Below, piece by piece: positions 22,301-24,663 of a stretch of 24,663 bases of DNA; position 1 is the stretch's first letter; every line of letters starts with the position of its first letter. The notes under the pieces are model-generated. The model had not been told where the DNA came from, searched no databases, and was given only the letters and a program-made list of their open reading frames with translations. The translations under genes were made by a program, and so were the position numbers. The DNA is taken from the IMG/VR virus record IMGVR_UViG_3300047379_000441, positions 1-24,663 of that record; one strand, written 5' to 3'. The stretch comes from a virus.

Positions 22301-23652
22301 CTGCAGATACTATTGAAACTGGAATTTATCTTGGTGATGGTATTGATGAAACTAATTACAAACCAATTGAGTGGAGTAAACAAAAAAGAGATCTATTAGT
22401 TGGTGATAATGCACGACCAAAATCTAGAGATTCTTTAGAGGGTATGGTTTTTCCAACTGCTAAAGTAATTAAAGATTTCACTTCAACAGATACTCAAATT
22501 TTTGTTGATTCTGCACAATTATTTAATTATGAAGAAAATGAATCTGCAATAACTATCAACCAAGTTTCTGGATTGCTAGTATCTGGTGATCCAGAACCTG
22601 TTGCGTGTGCTTTAACTGCTGTTGTATCTGCTGCAGGAACAATTTCATCTATTGATATTATTGATGGTGGTAGTGGATACGATTCTGGATCAAATGTTAC
22701 CATTGTTGTTGCAACACCAATTGGTGGTATTGGAACTGATATCTTTAAAGCAGAAATTAAAGATAAGGTTGGAACAGTTGGTATTGGATCCACAGTCATA
22801 ACTGGAATTGATCCAACATCAATTAGAGTTGGGCATTCTTTAAATAGGGCATTTGATGGGGCGCTGGAAATTTTAGATAAGACATTTACAGTAATTGGAG
22901 TTGGCACAGATTCTATTGAACTTAATAAATCTCCTGCAAATACTAGAACACTTGTAAGAACATTTGATTTTGGTTTATATCAAGACCAAGTTCGCGCTAC
23001 TGCGTCTACAACAGTTTCTATTGGAGGAACTATTAGTTCTATTTCAATAACTAACCCTGGTTCTGGATATACATCTACAGCATCTCCAGATTTGCTTACA
23101 GCACTACCTGTTGTTCAAGATGAACTGATTACTGGTATTGAGTTTGTTTCTGGTTATAGTGGCATTATTACGGGTATTACAACGAGTGTTGGAACTGGTG
23201 GCAATCCACTAGCAATTAGATTTGACTTAGAATTTGAACCTACATCAATCATTGATTCTTTGGAAATTGGATATCCAATTATGGTTTCAAATACAACTGT
23301 TGGTGCAGGAATTACATCTATTGATGATGGTGATAATGCTGTTGTTGGTATTGGAACAACATTTGCTGATAATATATACTATGTTCACGCATTTACCAGA
23401 CAAAATCTTACAGGAATTGTAACAGCAAATATTCTTTCAACCACCAATCACATTGGCATTGGAACTACTACTGGTCCATATTGTGGATCATTCTCTTGGG
23501 GTAGATTATCTGGATTTGCGAGAGGATCATCTGCTATTGGTATCGGAGTTTCTGGATTTACCGTAAATTCTGGTCTAACAACATATCCAACAATCCAAAG
23601 AAGAGACTTTGGACTTAGAGATAATGGATCTCTAAGAAAAGATCTTGGTTAA
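10396..23652 (+). CDS. giant virion structural protein in the gp7 position, YHYH-related domain
   Basis: A single uninterrupted frame of 4418 codons (13.3 kb) from ATG 10396, with GAGAGGA as ribosome-binding site. By position between gp6 and gp8 it replaces T4 gp7 (about 1030 residues), the wedge backbone. N-terminus (1-90): FILNENPKVVDFLKQYYTS, which I recall from large cyanophage structural proteins. The rest is beta-rich, Thr/Ser/Gly/Asn-rich and poor in Cys. Visible modules: about 14 GSGY-like repeats (near 738, 939, 1076, 1120, 1159, 1414, 2039, 2082, 2118, 3437, 3716, 3783, 4088, 4216); RG-x-x-GT modules (about 93-126, 1548-1580, 3222-3285); a YHYH-related domain (1239-1350, NDGNPIYGPYAF to EFPYFIGD); HVHPSGML at about 2427; and paired INDIFQTP and YVNGVMQEPG modules (3325-3420 and 3849-3925). 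No coiled coil, membrane segment or enzyme motif seen. A structural baseplate role is very likely; receptor binding is inference. Confidence 0.88.
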   Translation: MITTGFDARVKVQQVIDSQLPEFILNENPKVVDFLKQYYTSQEFQGGAIDIVENLDQYLSLNNLTPEILTDHTSVTSDVTSTDTTINVTTTGGFPKDYGLFRLNDEIITYTGITTNSFVGCIRGFSGITSYRDRLNAEELVFESSAADSHTTGTQVKNISSLFLKEFYRKLKYLLAPGFEDVSFESSLDVNNLIKQIRNLYQSKGTEESFRILFAILYNEVPKVINLEDFLLKPSYAEFIRRRVLVGEQISGNPNKLIGQMIGNYRDTATGPVSEVEIITRNKKTFYKIQLFSGYNEKSLIEGTFNITPNSLISDSISIGSSVVSVDSTIGFGQTGIISVEGQKIEYRDKSINQFFNCSGITSAITPGTLAYSQTDTIYGYEDGDTSKRVDLRVTGVMSDIEDKDQYTLLFNDDLISVKNLGDSIVNNDENYKQFAFNTWIYNTRTRYEIESFSNNTVTLFETADKSSLKKNDSVDILDRNAENIVVSNAVVTSVNGKEVQINQSISAASNRSLSIRKRFNYATSSGIQLESDKILTNVQNTYSEKPSGMYVASNSLPDYEITKEISEATIAITPTTNLNNIYQGFFPTLGTYSTLSFANDVPFLTGDEVIYTGDGDKIVGLEFGRVYYVEVIRDTNPVRTNRIKLYNARSFIGTSQHVGLEDTAFTTTTNHTFTLKQHYSKNLKAKKSLVNFPLIPDIKSGKNTPTEPGSIGLMINGVEIQNYKSDDRVYYGPLDNIKVLNGGSDYDVLNPPQLVISDSAISTGTTARAQTVVTGTVKRIIVDPQDFSINRVLSTTIEGGNGKDAVLEAVVSKQFREMPFNASRVGVAVTGGIDITNDALTFENFHNLIDGQRLVYSSNGNLPLGIGLFGGSNTNQNDNLVNGGVYYPEIINTKSIYLYKNLSDYSAGINTVGFTTVNTGGIHKFRTFDEQNVVSEIKVLNPGSGYTNRKLRVHPIGISTITNIIKSKDHGFNDGDLVNYRFQNSAVSGLSSSTQYRILKLNDSEFQIAEAVGGARTNYNRKNYVSFGSTSGEGYQIFSYPPIQVKIDAEFTAGSGGINTIFTTPVVRGQITNVYVYEKGSDYGSNILNFHRNPKVVTKIGQGAQLRPIIKRGYIVAVEVQNGGKFYDAAPDLEINGDGVGAVLRAVVRDGKVIDVIIINRGTGYDQNNTSINVKPPGRNVVLESNIRHLRVNNLKRFSDELLTNYEDSLSYGVVGYSTDRDGESFLDSISEDEHSKVIGWANDGNPIYGPYAFSDPNDDNSATRRLVSGYVDASSDINNRPSFDVFESGYFIEDFKFNDSGDLDYHNGRYSKTPEFPDGVYAYFVGVSTNAVTGKLDPEFPYFIGDTYRSQVITEKLDQTFDFNKSNLVRNTFPYRTAKQHSGSDFLFESNSPVDQTTVVESASKGSIESFVILNSGDDYKVGNSLNYNNAGTGGGGAAAEISRVFGRKINEISTEYLKYENSIVERENSETLRIYTNTIHEYLNKDTIQISGISTHVEGLIGSHVIGVSSNITRLSDYISADQGISTDIYVSSLSPVIGSGTSIGIGSETFRVLNVFADENILRVKRGNVGASHTFADLISVNNDYFTIPVKSEKEIDSKKNYSVYFNPFESIGVGLQTGTDASLGYHVGRSPKTISVPTQSIFIPNHPFKDNQEVEFTVPTGFVGIDARDTPGGLTFALANQSVYVINKGKDFIGIVTEVGFTTSTSGLFFPATNVNTNNSFEYAFTTKFSEITANAQKIKTQVSISTIHNLNNGDSIDLTVTPNQSVGFGTNPSVNVKYNTIYQKILVDSVGFGSDKINTNDSSVTISNHGYKTGQKVFYNSTDLVSSGLETGGYFVFRIDDNKFNLARTLNDTISNPPVIVSIASTGGADQEISLLNPQIEVFKNNNIVFNVSDSSLIDYEFKFFYDKNLSNEFVSTGTTSTFSVVESATSGITSTYTITYSKDLPTKLYYSFEKDGISIKPDADVVDSSEIIYINSKYNKSYNVFGVGSTTFNISPNELPEALSYTSTNTDTLEYTTSSKTASGPISRITTVSTGSNYSRLPVISGLGSGTAATVGSNAIIRPLTESIGKLNNFRIVNEGFEYASDKTLRPQARISKLFTLSGTDIVKSVNVLDGGRNYLSPPSLIIVNMYTREVLDPSTYSLETQFSGNTIVGVDVIAEPKGLESVEHRLFPILNSNGVQVEKITDYSNGVVTLEVSTPPIDGFINPPFVVGDEIFVEGLRKKSFTDTLGNISSPGNGFNSEDNRYNFFRVVEFTNSNPAILKFNIGDVTTNPGVPEELQTGFTSLVKKQNFPEFKLNIETGIFFLGEEITVNGVKTDLVTTVVEKGLVKVDGDYKVKIGDKLKGINSGVFATVNSITDFEGRFSVDYSSKKNFGWKNNIGQLSNSLQVIPDNYYYQNLSYTIQSPKEFVDIQENVSRHVHPSGMLNFADIQLLSKSTVSIGLTDSFVSTVLDFVGERRVDTINNFDVVQDYDATSETSRFVIFKNRRLSDFIECRTNRVLQIDDISNRFSSAEFNKDRFVEAIEYPITDFYSRFLVQISDEDKTSSQFSEVVVLNDFSNTYTLNKVDLFTDTRLGTLSGDFAPSGDPTLRFDPVDPNNFNYNVKVYRESFAPSTTVGTGFTEFGFLRIDGRTKRLGPANGSGLVGFKTDVFEALSSKYDTIYTFAQVLNTDTNRMNYFEVVAHHDGQDNHVSEFYYDTLPTTSFSGANIGTFGLNVSGGVISLQFENNINNNLLVKTKTIGIGTVGAGVATHRFLVPGQIPGTERTAKFDSQLKETVGISTVFEFDSVLQFSQKSIIKIGIGETTVVQNVMVVADQQRTSIQSSPFINVNTSNGIGTYSSEMVGSNVIVKFHPDPEFATDTITHQAYSQHIYTDIDEFNIPPAYLVGTVIEDLENSFYGSINVFGKDKTDFDLNYKSIPIYEKGFNPANTNALNQSTGVISIDDHFFETGEELIYTPASTLLGIAATSIGIGTTVVNGTLFTGDIVETGFSTITGIANSTGLTSGALLFGDGIPANTTITGIQTFNSYFQGDVVSVGATVITGIGNTSVIKVGSGIFSGNSTSLGTIIAIGINSVTASTTIVGGDDRTYYIDNPNWSVTMSNVSTASTTREVFTTGITTDKMPSRVYAIRLSKDTFKLTGTAGGSGIGFTFTDIGSGNRHKLEMKKKLEKALITIDGVTQYPLAYTPLVFNLENNGGTTVGAAVSFLSLSGISSIRPRDILKVNEEFLEIQNVGFGTTTSGPISGIGTVPLINVSRGFVGTSATTHNDGSEARIFKGAFNIVGNKIHFTEAPDGKGNNDRLNESALSLPKSTFNGRVYLRQDYTGNTVYDDISLGFNGIGRTFSVYKEGENTLGLEAGSNLVFINDIFQTPDTSNNTGNNYNFSADEVTGISSVTFTGITRPGSNDIIISEEDVNQNQIPRGGVVISVASTGGLGYAPLVNAKVKPTIGAGKSISGILGVSTFSSSQINISTSRYIESTGILKITTQTPHNLYGSGTFVYLNDLEFSCAAPHAGVTTTIFPDGTQGFQYPVTGISSDKTFEINVGTSTIPHTYESGGTIRQYFPQLTFGSGYRGPVGVAITDLAYAHKFVSAETDSITDNTNATYTVTNAKYTSHSGVLILSIPNHGLTVSNTVGIDTGSLTFKCSSDNFKTNQVYPRSTDPVAGIQTAITAVTANTITVNIGPAGGAGTGANITAIVGAGGTLAFNVVDGGSGYINPVVSVDSPSYENLSITGVSRLGTGATTATGIGLSITFELSPSSVGIGTSYFEIDRFQISNPGYSFRKGDVFKPVGLVTAAGLSSPISDIEFTVTEVFNDSFSSWQLGEFDYIDSNASRQDNIRTRFPLFKNNQLLSFEKNNSDVTSSLIDFDSILLIYVNGVMQEPGKSYVFEGGTTFSFLEPPKKEDKVDVFFYRGTRNIDSVEVDVDESIKPGDEIRILKNDSLSVNTISQDSRIVSSIISADTIETGIYLGDGIDETNYKPIEWSKQKRDLLVGDNARPKSRDSLEGMVFPTAKVIKDFTSTDTQIFVDSAQLFNYEENESAITINQVSGLLVSGDPEPVACALTAVVSAAGTISSIDIIDGGSGYDSGSNVTIVVATPIGGIGTDIFKAEIKDKVGTVGIGSTVITGIDPTSIRVGHSLNRAFDGALEILDKTFTVIGVGTDSIELNKSPANTRTLVRTFDFGLYQDQVRATASTTVSIGGTISSISITNPGSGYTSTASPDLLTALPVVQDELITGIEFVSGYSGIITGITTSVGTGGNPLAIRFDLEFEPTSIIDSLEIGYPIMVSNTTVGAGITSIDDGDNAVVGIGTTFADNIYYVHAFTRQNLTGIVTANILSTTNHIGIGTTTGPYCGSFSWGRLSGFARGSSAIGIGVSGFTVNSGLTTYPTIQRRDFGLRDNGSLRKDLG

Positions 23653-23657
23653 TCATT

Positions 23658-23665
23658 TATAAATA
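23658..23665 (+). promoter_or_regulatory. late promoter for gp8
   Basis: Exact TATAAATA five bases after the stop of the giant gene and 18 bases before the gp8 ATG. It gives gp8 its own late transcript in addition to read-through from 8084, which would help keep gp8 in supply behind a 13-kb gene. Confidence 0.72.
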
Positions 23666-23683
23666 TAGAAAAAAGCTAGCGAT

Positions 23684-24663
23684 ATGGCTGCGATTGTTAC
23701 AGATCAATTTAGACTTTTAAACGCTGAGAATTTTGTGGATTCTGTTAGTGATCCCAATAATTCTTATTACGTTTTTTTGAGTCTTGTGAATCCCTCCGCA
23801 AATGTTGGATTTGGGAGATCTACTACATGGGATACCAATACTCCCTCACCAATAGACAATAAAAACTACCTAAGTCATGTCAAAGATACTATGATTTTTG
23901 GTAAGAGAATTACCAAAAATGATATTAGAAGACTTGTAAGGAGAATTGACTGGAAGCAGGGAACAGTCTATGAGATGTATAGGCATGACTATGGATTAGA
24001 TAATCCCTCACCACAAACAAACTCTTCTAGATTATATGATGCAAATTACTATGTAATTAATAATGATTTTAGAGTATATGTTTGTATAGATAACGGATCT
24101 TCAGAAGTAAATCCAACAGGAAACTTCTCCCAAGATGAACCAACGTTTGTTGATTTGGAACCATCACGAGCAGGTGAGAGTGGAGATGGATATGTTTGGA
24201 AATACTTATTTACAGTTGCTCCTAGTGATATTATAAAATTTGACTCTATTGAATATATTCCAATTCCCAATGACTGGGAAACAACAACAGAGCAACAAAT
24301 TGTTTCTGTTAGAGATAATGGTGATTCTACAATTAATGAAAATCAAATTAAAAAAATCTACGTAGAAAAACAGGGATCTGGTTATAATACTACCGACGCT
24401 GAATTGGATATTTTAGGTGATGGTGTAGGTGGAAAGGCAGTTGTGAATGTAGTTGGTGGTAAAATTACTTCAGCAACTGTTTCTGCGGGTGGAAATGGAT
24501 ATACGTATGGAAGAGTTGATTTATCTACTATCAACTCAGGTGCTACTGGTTTTGCACACCTAATTCCAATTATTCCCCCATCTAGAGGGCATGGATACAA
24601 TGTATATGAAGAATTGGGAACTGATCGTGTTTTAGTCTATGCTCGTTTTGATGCATCTACTAG
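23684..24663 (+). CDS. 8: baseplate wedge subunit gp8, 3' end outside window
   Basis: N-terminal 326 residues of a gp8 homologue; the frame is open to the window edge. Matches to T4 gp8 by eye: the start AAIVTDQFRLLNAENFVDS (T4: AIVTSKFRTEKMLNF), VGFGRSTTWD (T4: FGRSEPW), HVKDTMIFGKRI, LVRRIDW (T4: IPRRDW), and GDGYVWKYLF (T4: GDGYVWEYLF), followed by EYIPIPNDW (T4: EYIVVPWP). T4 gp8 has 334 residues; this one carries an insertion or extension of G-x-G-Y repeats from about 226 (KQGSGYNTT, GGNGYTYGR, RGHGYNVY), so it is probably longer. gp8 dimers connect gp7 and gp10 in the T4 wedge. ATG 23684 lies 18 bases after a late promoter box; no strong ribosome-binding site is seen. Confidence 0.87.
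   Translation, partial: MAAIVTDQFRLLNAENFVDSVSDPNNSYYVFLSLVNPSANVGFGRSTTWDTNTPSPIDNKNYLSHVKDTMIFGKRITKNDIRRLVRRIDWKQGTVYEMYRHDYGLDNPSPQTNSSRLYDANYYVINNDFRVYVCIDNGSSEVNPTGNFSQDEPTFVDLEPSRAGESGDGYVWKYLFTVAPSDIIKFDSIEYIPIPNDWETTTEQQIVSVRDNGDSTINENQIKKIYVEKQGSGYNTTDAELDILGDGVGGKAVVNVVGGKITSATVSAGGNGYTYGRVDLSTINSGATGFAHLIPIIPPSRGHGYNVYEELGTDRVLVYARFDAST

Overview
The window looks like part of the genome of a T4-like myovirus of marine cyanobacteria (a Synechococcus or Prochlorococcus cyanomyophage). The main support is the baseplate-wedge block on the right: a gp25 homologue of exactly T4 length, gp6, a single 4418-residue protein, and the start of gp8. Three further points agree: exact T4-type late promoter elements (TATAAATA) in front of gp25 and gp8, a dense run of very small phage-style genes on the left, and a cyanophage-type 2-oxoglutarate/Fe(II) oxygenase. 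No tRNA, rRNA, CRISPR array, integrase, transposase or insertion sequence was seen.

Layout. (1) 1-1407: the 3' part of an oxygenase gene, converging on and overlapping by 4 bases a reverse-strand GIY-YIG homing-endonuclease-like gene. (2) 1408-1842: a gene-poor stretch with an isolated late promoter element, two ATTCTCA repeats and the first copies of a palindrome, TCTCGACGAG. (3) 1843-4005: eight small genes (43-105 codons), most of them acidic and many missed by a 60-codon cutoff. Several gaps carry one recurring regulatory cassette: a hairpin closed by TGTGCCA/TGGCACA (or GTGTCAC/GTGGCAC), then TGGCACA, 28 bases, and TATTGT. (4) 4055-5664: a nucleotidyltransferase/ligase-fold protein and two G+C-richer small genes, ending in runs of C. 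(5) 5781-7080: an AbrB-like small protein, then a textbook sigma-70 promoter driving a GT-A glycosyltransferase-like gene and two overlapping small genes. (6) 7112-8077: two conserved-looking proteins of unknown function. (7) 8084-24663: the late baseplate operon.

How they fit together. The right half builds the tail baseplate wedge: gp25, gp6 and gp8, with the giant protein in the slot T4 uses for gp7. The giant protein and gp8 share a G-x-G-Y repeat. The left half looks like early or middle accessory functions (host takeover, DNA/RNA or surface modification), with many separately promoted small genes. The points most worth a second look are the recurring promoter/hairpin cassette, the palindrome cluster, the GIY-YIG protein lacking both expected catalytic residues, the KxDG nucleotidyltransferase, and the giant gp7-position protein. 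All family names come from reading the sequence; no database search was run.
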